Shown: in pieces, positions 50,588 to 59,198 of the stretch
How positions within the stretch are numbered: the stretch's first letter is position 1
Layout: every line of letters starts with the position of its first letter
From: SG-bin9 sp049323835
GTDB taxonomy: Bacteria; Pseudomonadota; Alphaproteobacteria; Rhizobiales; Xanthobacteraceae
Direction of reading: 5' to 3'
DNA: 64,000 nucleotides
Assembly (NCBI GenBank): GCA_049323835.1
Contig: JBMOOJ010000099.1
Location: forward strand, 1 to 64,000
Program-made: the position numbers and the translations under genes
Notes under the pieces: model-generated
Databases searched by the model: none
What the model was told of the DNA's origin: nothing
The model's input: the letters and a program-made list of their open reading frames with translations, nothing else

Positions 50588-52237
50588 ATGATCCGCGTCA
50601 TTGTCTTTCTCGTTGTAATTGCCGCGGCGGCGCTGGGCGCTGCATGGGTTGCCGACCAAACCGGCACCGTGAGTCTCGTCTGGCGCGGATGGCGCGTCGA
50701 GACGACGCTGCCGGTGTTCGCCGCCGTTCTCGGTCTCGTCTTCGCGGTCGCTGCGATGGTCTGGGCCGTCGTGCGGGGTGTCTGGCGCACGCCGGAGCGG
50801 TTGCGGCGGGCGCAACGCGAGCGGCGGCTTGCGCGCGGCCGGCAGGCGGTGACGGACGGGCTGCTCGCGATCGGCCACGGCGATTCAAGCGCCGCGCGGC
50901 GTCATGCGCAAACGGCGCGCCGCATCGCATCGCACGATCCGCTGTCGCTTCTGCTCGACGCGCAATCGGCCCAGCTCGATGGCGACCGCCCCGGCGCGGA
51001 GCGGGCGTTCCGCGCCATGGCGGAGCGCAGCGACACGCGGCTGCTCGGCCTGCGCGGTCTGTTCATCGAAGCGCAGCGCAACGACGATCCGTTCACGGCG
51101 GTCGCGATTGCCGAGGAGGCGCTGAAGCTCGCCCCGGCCTCGCCCTGGGCGTCGCATGCGGTGCTGGGTTTCCGCTGCGCCCGCAGCGACTGGCGTGGGG
51201 CGCTCGATACGCTCGACAAGAATGCCGCCGCCGGACTGATCGATCGTGCCACGCATCGCCGCCAGCGCGGCGTTCTTATGACCGCGCAGGCGCTCGATCT
51301 GGAGACGTCCGATCGCGATGCCGCGCGCGACATGGCCGCGGAGGCGGTGAAGCTCGCGCCGACGCTCGTTCCGGCCGCCGTGCTTGCGGCGAAGTTTCAG
51401 AGCGAGCAGCATCAGGTGCGCCGTGCGATGAAGCTGATCGAGACGGCTTGGCTTGCCAACCCGCATCCCGATCTCGCCGATGCCTATGCGCATGTACGGC
51501 TTGGCGATTCCGCGCGGCAGCGTCTCGTCCGCGTGGAAACGCTCGCGCAGAAGATGCCGGATCATATCGAGAGCGCACTGGCGGTCGCGCGGGCCGCGCT
51601 CGATGCCAGCGAGTTCGCACGGGCGCGCGAGGCGCTGGCGCCGCTGCTCGCCGCGCCGACGCAGCGCGTTGCGATGCTGATGGCGGAGATCGAACGCACC
51701 GAGCATGGCGACAGCGGCAAGGCGCGCGGCTGGATGCTGCGCGCGGTGCGCGCGTTACCCGACGCGGTGTGGACGGCGGACAGTTATGTATCCGATCGCT
51801 GGCGTCCGGTGTCGCCGGTGACCGGACGGCTGGATGCGTTTCAATGGCTGACGCCGCTCGCCGCGCTGCCCTCGGGCGCACCGGCCGATGCCGGAATCGA
51901 GCCCGCGGAGACGATGATCGAGCGGCCGAAACCGCCCGCGATCGATGCCGCGGACGGCAAGCCGGTGCAAGACAATTTGCCGAAGGCCGCCATCGAACCG
52001 GGCCCGCCCGCACCGGCGGCGTCAGCCCCGTCCCCGGCCGCCCCACCGCCAGTTTTCCGGGCGCGGCTCGATGCGAAGCCGGCTGCACCGATTCCGGCGG
52101 TGATTCCCATCGTCCGGGCACCGGACGATCCGGGGATCGCCGAGGAAGCGCCCGACGAGGATTTCGCCGAACAGCCGCATCCGCCCCGCCAGCAGGCGGG
52201 CGGCTGGCGCGGGTTCCTGGCGCGCTGGAGTGCGTGA
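50588..52237 (+). CDS. hemY: HemY-like membrane TPR protein
   Basis: 549 residues from ATG at 50588, 8 nt after the previous stop. Two N-terminal membrane helices (to about residue 66), then the HemY_N domain (RRLARGRQAVTDGLLAIGHGD) and TPR repeats, ending in a long proline/alanine-rich tail. The family is tied to haem synthesis by gene neighbourhood, but its biochemical role is unclear; it is not the protoporphyrinogen oxidase of Bacillus that bears the same name. A tRNA-Thr gene follows after 181 nt with no other gene. Confidence 0.88.
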   Translation: MIRVIVFLVVIAAAALGAAWVADQTGTVSLVWRGWRVETTLPVFAAVLGLVFAVAAMVWAVVRGVWRTPERLRRAQRERRLARGRQAVTDGLLAIGHGDSSAARRHAQTARRIASHDPLSLLLDAQSAQLDGDRPGAERAFRAMAERSDTRLLGLRGLFIEAQRNDDPFTAVAIAEEALKLAPASPWASHAVLGFRCARSDWRGALDTLDKNAAAGLIDRATHRRQRGVLMTAQALDLETSDRDAARDMAAEAVKLAPTLVPAAVLAAKFQSEQHQVRRAMKLIETAWLANPHPDLADAYAHVRLGDSARQRLVRVETLAQKMPDHIESALAVARAALDASEFARAREALAPLLAAPTQRVAMLMAEIERTEHGDSGKARGWMLRAVRALPDAVWTADSYVSDRWRPVSPVTGRLDAFQWLTPLAALPSGAPADAGIEPAETMIERPKPPAIDAADGKPVQDNLPKAAIEPGPPAPAASAPSPAAPPPVFRARLDAKPAAPIPAVIPIVRAPDDPGIAEEAPDEDFAEQPHPPRQQAGGWRGFLARWSA

Positions 52238-52418
52238 AGCGCGGATTTCCGGCCTGTTTTCAGGGCAATGGGTTGCTGGGTCGAAGAGGCCTGCAGCCCT
52301 TATTCCCGCCTGTTCTTGCAAAGTGCTCCGCTGCCCGATATCAGGAGCGCGCAGAGCGGGAGATATTCCGTTCGGCTGTGATGGTGCGGCGTTGTTCGTT
52401 GCCGTGCCGGTCGGGTTC

Positions 52419-52494
52419 GCCGCAATAGCTCAGTTGGTAGAGCACGTCATTCGTAATGACGGGGTCACAGGTTCGAGTCCTGTTTGCGGCACCA
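52419..52494 (+). tRNA. tRNA-Thr (CGT)
   Basis: 76 nt with encoded CCA. Acceptor GCCGCAA/TTGCGGC, D-arm GCTCAGTTGGTAGAGC, anticodon stem CGTCA/TGACG with loop TTCGTAA giving CGT, T-loop TTCGAGT. Decodes ACG. Confidence 0.97.
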
Positions 52495-52668
52495 CTCGCC
52501 TTGTGGCGTTCAGTTACCTTCCAACCTACAGGGCGGCTGGTCGAGCTTGATGTGACCGGTTTCGCAGCAATTGTTGCCCGCAATCCGGTGCAGTTCTCCG
52601 AACTTGACTGGGCGGCATTTCCGCCCATCTCATGGTGCTCATGTGAACCGCCGACGGAGATCGTCGCG

Positions 52669-53640
52669 ATGACCCTGAAGATGCAATGGAAGGTGCCGCA
52701 GAGTTCGCAACCGCGGGCACAGGACTTCAGTTTCGACCTCGACCGCACGCTGGCGTCGGTCGTCGGCGTTCATTCGATCATTCCCAACGATGCGTTCACC
52801 GCACAGACGCTCGGTACCGAGCGCGCCGGCAACGGCGTGCTGATCGACCGCGGGCTCGTCCTCACCATCGGCTACCTGATCACCGAAGCGCAAACGTCGT
52901 GGCTGCATTACGGCGACGGCAAGGTGATCGAAGGCTATCCGCTCGGCTTCGATCCGGAATCCGGATTCGGGCTGGTGCAGGCGCTGGGTTCGATCGATGT
53001 CGATCCGATCGACATCGGCATGTCGAGCAGCATCGTGACGGGCGATCGCGTGATCGTCGGCGGTCTTGGCGGCCGTGCCGGCGCGGTTGCGGCCGAGGTC
53101 GTCGCGAAGCGTGAGTTCGCGGGTTACTGGGAGTATCTGCTCGACGAAGCGATCTTCACCGCGCCGTCGCATCCGAACTGGGGCGGCACCGCGCTGCTCT
53201 CGGAACGCGGCAAGCTGCTCGGCATCGGCTCGCTTCAGCTCGAAACCGACCAGCAGGGCGTGGCAAAGCACCTCAACATGATCGTTCCTATCGATCTTCT
53301 GACGCCCGTACTCGACGATCTGCGCAAGTATGGCAAGCTCAACAAGCCCGCGCGCCCGTGGCTCGGCATGTTCGCGAGCGAGATCGATAATGCGGTCGTT
53401 GCGATCGGCTTCGCGCCGGATGGTCCGGCAATGCGCGCCAAGATGATGGTCGGAGATACGATCGTCGCAGTCGATGGCGAGCGGGTCGGCAGCCAGGCGG
53501 ATTTCTACCGCAAGGTCTGGGGTCTCGGCAGCGCAGGCGTTGAAGTGCCGCTGACCTTGCGCCGTGACCGGCGTGAAGTGGACGTGGTGCTCAAGTCCGC
53601 TGATCGTGCTTCTTTCCTGAAGCAGCCGCGGATGCACTGA
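52669..53640 (+). CDS. HtrA/DegP-like S1C pseudoprotease with PDZ domain
   Basis: 323 residues from ATG at 52669 (GGAGA upstream); an open frame from 52456 is not supported. A trypsin-like domain (about 30-215) aligns with HtrA, and a PDZ domain follows (PWLGMFASEIDNAVVAIG, MVGDTIVAVDGERV). All three catalytic residues are replaced: the histidine of TNNHVV by tyrosine (LTIGYLITEA), the aspartate of DPRTDLAL by glycine (DPESGFGLV), and the serine of GNSGGP by tryptophan (NWGGTALL). There is no signal peptide. It is therefore probably a peptide-binding scaffold or regulator, not a protease. This is inference from the missing triad; no partner gene is apparent. Confidence 0.9.
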   Translation: MTLKMQWKVPQSSQPRAQDFSFDLDRTLASVVGVHSIIPNDAFTAQTLGTERAGNGVLIDRGLVLTIGYLITEAQTSWLHYGDGKVIEGYPLGFDPESGFGLVQALGSIDVDPIDIGMSSSIVTGDRVIVGGLGGRAGAVAAEVVAKREFAGYWEYLLDEAIFTAPSHPNWGGTALLSERGKLLGIGSLQLETDQQGVAKHLNMIVPIDLLTPVLDDLRKYGKLNKPARPWLGMFASEIDNAVVAIGFAPDGPAMRAKMMVGDTIVAVDGERVGSQADFYRKVWGLGSAGVEVPLTLRRDRREVDVVLKSADRASFLKQPRMH

Positions 53641-53679
53641 CGGTCAGGCGGATACGCGGACCAGTCCGGTCCCGCAAGG

Positions 53680-54285
53680 TCAGCTCTCGATGATGTCGTC
53701 CCTGGCTGACGCCGGCGGCGGGCGTTTCGGCGGAAGCCGGTCGATCACGGCGCGCAGCGTGTATCTCGGATCGTGATCGTCGCCGCGCATCAGATCCTTG
53801 TTGATAAAGTGCCCTTCGAGCGAGATCGATTTCAGCGATACGATGATCTGTTTGACGCCGGAGGCGTCGCCGAAGGGCAGTAGCAGCCGCTCGTACATCA
53901 CCTCGCTGCCCGCCGCATCGAGAACGGAAAACTCCGAATAGACCGGCAGCCGCCGCGCGACGCATGTATCGTAGATCGGCTGCGAGTAGCGCCAGATGTT
54001 GGGGCTCAGAACGTCTTGCAGATCGCGCTGCCTGGCGAGGAATCCAAACGAGNNNNNNNNNNCTGCATCGGTGGTGCGATAGCGCGTCTCGCCGCCGCGA
54101 TCGATGACGTCGAAGTAAGCGAGATCGGGCGCCTCGTCCTCCATCCGGTTCGGGTTGAAGTCGGCAATCGCCGGCAGCATGGCGCGAGCAGCGAACAGAC
54201 GCAGCCAGGTGTTCACGAAGTCGCGCTGCCGTATCGATTTGATGACGGACGGACCTGCACTTTCAAAACTTGCCACTGACATCAT
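53680..54285 (-). CDS. PAS-domain protein (PAS_5-like), interrupted by a 10-N gap
   Basis: About 201 residues from ATG at 54285 (a second ATG follows at once). The N-terminal part KSIRQRDFVNTWLRLFAARAMLP and LAYFDVIDRGGETRYRTTDA are typical of the alphaproteobacterial PAS_5 family. The 10 N at 54053-54062 remove three to four residues; the frame continues in phase across it. No output domain follows, and the signal is unknown. It converges on the HtrA-like gene. Confidence 0.75.
   Translation of the reverse strand: MMSVASFESAGPSVIKSIRQRDFVNTWLRLFAARAMLPAIADFNPNRMEDEAPDLAYFDVIDRGGETRYRTTDAXXXXSFGFLARQRDLQDVLSPNIWRYSQPIYDTCVARRLPVYSEFSVLDAAGSEVMYERLLLPFGDASGVKQIIVSLKSISLEGHFINKDLMRGDDHDPRYTLRAVIDRLPPKRPPPASARDDIIES
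54053..54062. other. Assembly gap, 10 N
   Basis: Ten N inside the PAS gene. The reading frame fits either side, so the gap length is probably close to real. Confidence 0.98.
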
Positions 54286-54740
54286 AGGCGAGCCTTTGTG
54301 CGAACTCCGGAGAGCATACAACGCCAGCGTGCACGATCGGATGACGAACGTTCTTCGCGCTTGGCTTTTCCGGCAGCTCTGATCCGGTGACGGGAGGCCG
54401 AATCAGGTCGGAAATTCCATTCGACGGCAAGACCATCAGTACGCGAAGGAGCGTGATCGTCTACCTCAGGTTGGTCAGACGTACCGGGAAAGAGGTGCCG
54501 GATACCTCGCGGAGGGCTCCGATACCGAGGGAATTGCTGGCGCTGCGCGACATGCGTCAAAATGCGCAATCATCTGATAGTTATATCATAATTTCCAATA
54601 AGGTGTGTCGAGCAGGTTCTGTGAGGTACCAGATAACCGTTCGCCGGTAAGAGCATCCTACGGTTAAGCGATCTTGAAGTTTTCGAGAGGAGGATGCGTG
54701 GGCCACGTCCGTATCACCGCATCACCCCGGAGGAATCTTC
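54286..54740. other. 455-nt intergenic region before the binding-protein gene
   Basis: No coding frame is convincing. An AT-rich patch near 54575-54600 (GTTATATCATAATTTCC) is a possible -10 region for the binding-protein gene, and a small hairpin lies near 54638 (ACCG-TTCGC-CGGT). The long leader after it, about 100 nt, ends in a strong ribosome site. Confidence 0.45.
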
Positions 54741-55916
54741 ATGGGCGCATTCAAGTCTCGTGCACTGCCTCTTGCCTTTGCCGTTCTGGTTGCAGCCGGC
54801 ATCCCTGCCAAAGCTGAAGACGGCGTTTCCGCCGACAAGGTCGTGTTCGGTCAGGCCGCTCCGCTCGACGGCCCTGCCTCGGCGCTCGGCCTCGGCATGA
54901 AGCTCGGTCTCGAAGCTGCATTCGCCGAAGTGAACAAGGCCGGCGGCGTCAAGGGCCGGAAGCTCGAGCTGAAGAGCGTCGATGACGGCTATGAGCCGAA
55001 CAAGTCAATCGAAGCGGTGAAGAAGCTGCTTTCCGACGACAAGGTGTTTGCGATCGCAGGTCCGGTCGGCACGCCGACGTCGGCCGCGACGCAGCCGATC
55101 GCCAATGCGGCAGGTGTGCCCTTTATCGGCGCATTCACGGGCGCCGAGTTCTTGCGCGAGCCCTACAAGCCGGGCGTGATGAACATTCGCTCGAGCTATT
55201 TCCAGGAAACCGAAGCGATGGTGGAGCGCCTGACCAAGGATCTCGGCGTCACCAAGATCGCGATCATGTATCAGGATGACGGTTTCGGTCAGGCCGGTCT
55301 TGCCGGCGTGAAGCGCGCGCTCGAGAAGCGAAAGATGGAACTGGCCGGTGAAGGCACTTTCGAGCGCAATACGGTGGCCGTGAAGGCGGCGCTGCTTGCG
55401 ATCAAGAAGGCCGATCCGGAAGCGGTCATCATGATCAGCCCCTACAAGCCGGCGGCTGAGTTCATCAAGCTCGCCAAGCAGATCAAGCTCAACGCGACCT
55501 TCGTGAACATCTCGTTCGTCGGCTCGGATGCGCTGGCGAAGGAACTGGGCGCCGATGGCGCGGGCGTGGTCATCACGCAGGTCGTGCCGTTCCCGAAGGA
55601 TGCGAGCATTCCGGTGGTCGGCAAGTATCATGCGGCGCTCAAGGCGGTTTCCGCCGATGCGCAGCCGGGCTTCGTCTCGCTCGAAGGCTACATGGTCGGC
55701 CGCGCGATTGCCGCCGCGCTCGAGAAGATCGACGGCGAACCGACCCGTGCCAAGATGATCGAGGCCATCCAGAAGGCCGGCACCATCGATCTCGGTGGTG
55801 TGAAGCTCAGCTACAGCCCGACCTCGAACCGCGGTTCGGATCAGGTGTTCCTCACCGTCATCCAGGCTGACGGCTCGTTCAAGGCGGTCGACAAGCTTCA
55901 GAAGTCCGGTTCGTAA
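54741..55916 (+). CDS. Branched-chain amino-acid-type ABC substrate-binding protein
   Basis: 391 residues; ATG at 54741 has GGAGGAATCTTC before it. Signal peptide to about AGIPAKAED. Periplasmic-binding fold type I (LivK-like): KVVFGQAAPLDGPASALG, AIAGPVGTPTSAATQPIA, and KIAIMYQDDGFGQAGLAG. The ligand could be an amino acid or an aromatic acid. No permease or ATPase genes are next to it; the chemoreceptor gene follows 76 nt later, hinting at ligand sensing through the binding protein. Confidence 0.92.
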   Translation: MGAFKSRALPLAFAVLVAAGIPAKAEDGVSADKVVFGQAAPLDGPASALGLGMKLGLEAAFAEVNKAGGVKGRKLELKSVDDGYEPNKSIEAVKKLLSDDKVFAIAGPVGTPTSAATQPIANAAGVPFIGAFTGAEFLREPYKPGVMNIRSSYFQETEAMVERLTKDLGVTKIAIMYQDDGFGQAGLAGVKRALEKRKMELAGEGTFERNTVAVKAALLAIKKADPEAVIMISPYKPAAEFIKLAKQIKLNATFVNISFVGSDALAKELGADGAGVVITQVVPFPKDASIPVVGKYHAALKAVSADAQPGFVSLEGYMVGRAIAAALEKIDGEPTRAKMIEAIQKAGTIDLGGVKLSYSPTSNRGSDQVFLTVIQADGSFKAVDKLQKSGS

Positions 55917-55992
55917 CGCGGATCCCGTGCGCGGCGTTCCCGGGACGGAGCGCCGCGCATGACTATCGTTTGACTGCGAGGGGGAAATTGCA

Positions 55993-58110
55993 ATGAAGGC
56001 CGCAACGATGTCGTGGGCCCGTCTGGGGTTACGAGGCCGCCTGTTTCTTGCGTTCGGAGTGGTTGCCGGTCTGACCGTACTGGCGAGCGTCAGCGCCATC
56101 TACTCCTACGGTCGCATTGGGCATGCGCTTTTCGTGGTAACCGAAAAGAGCCTCCCCGACATTGCCCGCACCGCGAAGGTGGTGAAGGCGGAAGGCGATG
56201 TCGCGTCCGCAGCGCCGAGCCTGCTTGCCGCAACCGACGCTGCAGGCCGCGAGGAAGCATCGAAGGCACTCGTCTCCGCCCGCGAGGCGCTGACCCGGGC
56301 GATCGATGCGCTCGGTGCGGAAGACGCCAGGAAATTCGGCGAAACCAACAGCCGCATGCTGGAAAACCTCGATCGTCTCGCGAAGGCGGTGACCGAACGC
56401 CAGACGATCGCGGCCAATCGTATCAAGCTCGTCGCCGAGCTGCGCGGCGCTCACCAGAAGCTTGCCGAAAAGCTCGCGCCGATGGCCGACGACGCCGGCT
56501 TCACCCTGACCATCGAAATGCAGGGCGTGAAGCTCGAAGATATGGCGGTCGTGCAGAAGACCCTGTCGGCGCTGGCCGACAAGGACCTGCCGAAACTTCA
56601 GGCGATTCTTGATCTGCGTGCCGAAGCGAACCTGATGCTCGGCATTCTCGTCGAAGCGGCCGACCTGCCGACGCTCGACCTGCTGCCGCCGGTGCGCGAC
56701 CGCTTCAACGCCACCTCGGGCCGGATCGACAAGGCATTGAAGATTCTCAAGGACGATGCCGTCACAAAGCTGTTCGAAACTTTCCTTGCATTCGGCAAGC
56801 GTGAGAACAACGTTTTCGACCTCCGCAAGAAGGAGCTCGAAGGCAGCATCGCCGCCATGAAGATCGTCATGGACAACCGTTCGCTTGCGAAAGCGTTCGG
56901 CGAGCAGGTGGCCGACCTCGAGAAGCGGAGCGAGGCAGCGGCGGGCGTTGCCGTCAGCGATTCGCAGGCTGCGATCACTCAAGGCCGCTTGATTCTGATC
57001 GCCATCGCGGTCACGAGCCTTGTGGTGGCATTCCTGATCGGCTGGTTCTATGTCGGCCGCGGCGTGGTGCGCCGTCTCTCCGGCTTGCAGGGCAGCATGA
57101 AGGCGATCGCATCCGGCAATCTCGACACCGAGGTTGCGACCGGCGGCTCCGACGAGATTGCGGAGATGGCGGGCGCAGTCCGCTTCTTCAAGGAGAACAT
57201 GGCGGAGGCCAGCCGCTTGCGCGCCGAGCGGGCGGAAGCGGAGAAGCGCGTCGTCGCCGAGCGCAAGGCCGAGATGCACAAGCTCGCCGATCAATTCGAA
57301 TCCGCGGTCGGCAACATCGTGCAGACGATGTCGTCGGCATCGTCGGAACTGGAAGTGTCGGCGCGCACACTGACATCGACCGCCGAGATGACGGAGCAGC
57401 TCTCCGGTGTAGTCGAATCTGCGTCGGAAGAAGCTTCGGCCAACGTCCGATCGGTGGCGGCCGCGACCGAGGAGATGAGCGCATCGATCGCCGAGATCAG
57501 CCGGCAGGTGCAGGAATCGACCCGGATCGCCAGCGAGGCTGTGGAGCAGGCGCAAAATACCGATGCGCGCATTGGCGAGCTGTCGAAGGCTGCGATCCGC
57601 ATCGGCGACGTGGTCAGCCTGATCACGACCATTGCCGAGCAGACCAACCTGCTGGCGCTCAACGCCACCATCGAGGCGGCGCGCGCGGGCGAATCCGGCC
57701 GCGGCTTCGCCGTGGTCGCGCAGGAAGTGAAGGCGCTGGCCTCGCAGACCGCGAAGGCGACCAGTGAAATCAGCGCCCAGATCACCGGCATGCAGACCGC
57801 GACGCAGGAATCGGTTTCGGCGATCAAGGAGATCAGCAACACCATCGGCAAGATCTCCGATATCGCCTCCACCATTGCCGGCGCGATCGATCAGCAGGGG
57901 TCTGCGGCTCAAGAGATCGCCTCGAACATCCAGCAGACCGCGCACGGCACGAGCCAGGTCGCGTCCAATATCGTCGAAGTGAACAAGGGTGCGCGCGAGA
58001 CCGGCACGGCCTCGGCGCAGGTGCTCACCTCGGCGCAGATGCTTTCGCAGGAGAGCGATCACCTGAAGGAAGAGATGTCGCGCTTCGTCGCCACCGTGCG
58101 GGCGATGTAG
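55993..58110 (+). CDS. Methyl-accepting chemotaxis protein
   Basis: 705 residues. Membrane segments near 12-36 and 331-353 flank a helical periplasmic sensor of about 300 residues (several helices, LNATSGRIDKALKIL-like). HAMP follows (about 354-406), then the signalling coiled coil with the conserved hairpin tip EQTNLLALNATIEAARAGE (about 546-564). No C-terminal CheR/CheB pentapeptide is seen. It reports an unknown ligand to CheA/CheW. A strong hairpin terminator follows. Confidence 0.94.
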   Translation: MKAATMSWARLGLRGRLFLAFGVVAGLTVLASVSAIYSYGRIGHALFVVTEKSLPDIARTAKVVKAEGDVASAAPSLLAATDAAGREEASKALVSAREALTRAIDALGAEDARKFGETNSRMLENLDRLAKAVTERQTIAANRIKLVAELRGAHQKLAEKLAPMADDAGFTLTIEMQGVKLEDMAVVQKTLSALADKDLPKLQAILDLRAEANLMLGILVEAADLPTLDLLPPVRDRFNATSGRIDKALKILKDDAVTKLFETFLAFGKRENNVFDLRKKELEGSIAAMKIVMDNRSLAKAFGEQVADLEKRSEAAAGVAVSDSQAAITQGRLILIAIAVTSLVVAFLIGWFYVGRGVVRRLSGLQGSMKAIASGNLDTEVATGGSDEIAEMAGAVRFFKENMAEASRLRAERAEAEKRVVAERKAEMHKLADQFESAVGNIVQTMSSASSELEVSARTLTSTAEMTEQLSGVVESASEEASANVRSVAAATEEMSASIAEISRQVQESTRIASEAVEQAQNTDARIGELSKAAIRIGDVVSLITTIAEQTNLLALNATIEAARAGESGRGFAVVAQEVKALASQTAKATSEISAQITGMQTATQESVSAIKEISNTIGKISDIASTIAGAIDQQGSAAQEIASNIQQTAHGTSQVASNIVEVNKGARETGTASAQVLTSAQMLSQESDHLKEEMSRFVATVRAM

Positions 58111-58133
58111 ATCGCCACACGCGCGTCAAGGTA

Positions 58134-59096
58134 TTACAACGGCCGCCGGGAAGGCGGCCGTTTTGTTTCGCGGCGCGGCTTACGGCCCGGCCTCGATGCA
58201 AAACCCGACGAGCGGCGCAGAAGTGTCAGCAGTTTCACTGTCGCCGGGCTGAGATAACCGCCCTTGCGGACGATCGCATAAACCGGATTCGCGGCATTCA
58301 GATCGGTGACCGTTATGGTGGCGAGCGAACCCTGCCGCAGTTCGTCATCGACGGCGCTCACCGGGAGCAAGGCCAGGCCGAGCCCTGCCTCGATCAGCCG
58401 CTTCTTGGCCGTCAGGCTGTCGAGCGGGGTCCATCGGATGGCGCCGATGCCGCGTGCCTGAAACTGGGCAAAGATGTTGTCGGCGAACGTCTCGCGCTGC
58501 TCGAAAGCGTTCGGGAAAGCGAACCACGCTTCGTCGCGCAATTGGACAAGGGAGGCTATCCTGCGCCCGGCAAACCGATGGCCTGGCGGACAGGCGATCA
58601 CCATCGCTTCCGACGCGATATGCTCGCAGATCAGATCCGGGGACGGATCGAGCAGATAGCGCAGGCCGAGCGTGACCTCGCCGCGCCGGACCAGATCGCT
58701 GACCTCGGCGCTGCTGGCGGTGCGGATCGCAAGATCGATCGCCGGGTGTCCGGCGGTGAACCGCTTCAGGATCGGCGTGAGATTGGTGCCGGCCAGTGTC
58801 CCGACGGCTGCAATCGCCATGCGTCCGGCGGTTCCGGTGCGCAAGGCATCGATCGCGCTCGATGCATCGCGAAGCGCCGCCAGCACGCGCTCCGCATGCG
58901 GCAGCAAGGTGCGGCCAGCCTCGCTCAGTGTCACGCCGCCGCCGACGCGCTCGAACACCGGCACGCCGAGTTGCTCCTCCAGCAGCGCGATGCGGCGGCT
59001 GATCGCCGGCTGTGAGCGGCCCAGCATATCGGCGGCGGCGGAGAAGCTGCTGGCCTGATGGATGGTGACGAAGGTGAGAAGGGATTCGCTGTCCAT
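58134..59096 (-). CDS. LysR-family transcriptional regulator
   Basis: 320 residues from ATG at 59096 (MDSESLLTFVTIHQASSF); the frame is open to 60314 but that overlaps the P450 gene. Winged helix-turn-helix AADMLGRSQPAISRRIALLEEQLG, then an effector domain starting near residue 90. The C-terminus is extended by a basic tail (RPGRKPRRETKRPPSRRPL) whose last part is encoded by a terminator hairpin. It is divergent from the P450-PEPM-Bug genes and probably controls them. Confidence 0.92.
   Translation of the reverse strand: MDSESLLTFVTIHQASSFSAAADMLGRSQPAISRRIALLEEQLGVPVFERVGGGVTLSEAGRTLLPHAERVLAALRDASSAIDALRTGTAGRMAIAAVGTLAGTNLTPILKRFTAGHPAIDLAIRTASSAEVSDLVRRGEVTLGLRYLLDPSPDLICEHIASEAMVIACPPGHRFAGRRIASLVQLRDEAWFAFPNAFEQRETFADNIFAQFQARGIGAIRWTPLDSLTAKKRLIEAGLGLALLPVSAVDDELRQGSLATITVTDLNAANPVYAIVRKGGYLSPATVKLLTLLRRSSGFASRPGRKPRRETKRPPSRRPL
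58138..58168 (+). terminator. Strong terminator of the chemoreceptor gene, inside the lysR 3' end
   Basis: AACGGCCGCC-GGGAA-GGCGGCCGTT with perfect 10-bp arms, then TTTGTTT on the plus strand. The same bases encode the last residues of the convergent LysR protein, so the terminator doubles as coding sequence. Confidence 0.88.
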
Positions 59097-59126
59097 CGGC
59101 GTCCGGCCATATGCAAAAAGCTGATG

Positions 59127-59141
59127 AATATCAGAAATATT
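59127..59141. promoter_or_regulatory. Candidate LysR-binding site
   Basis: AATAT-CAGAA-ATATT, perfect arms in the 102-nt region between lysR and the P450 gene. It is AT-rich in a GC-rich surrounding and has the size of a LysR box. Confidence 0.5.
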
Positions 59142-59198
59142 ATGATTTGGACAAATGGCTTGGCAAGGGCGACGATCACCTGAGTTGAGGAGAGATTG

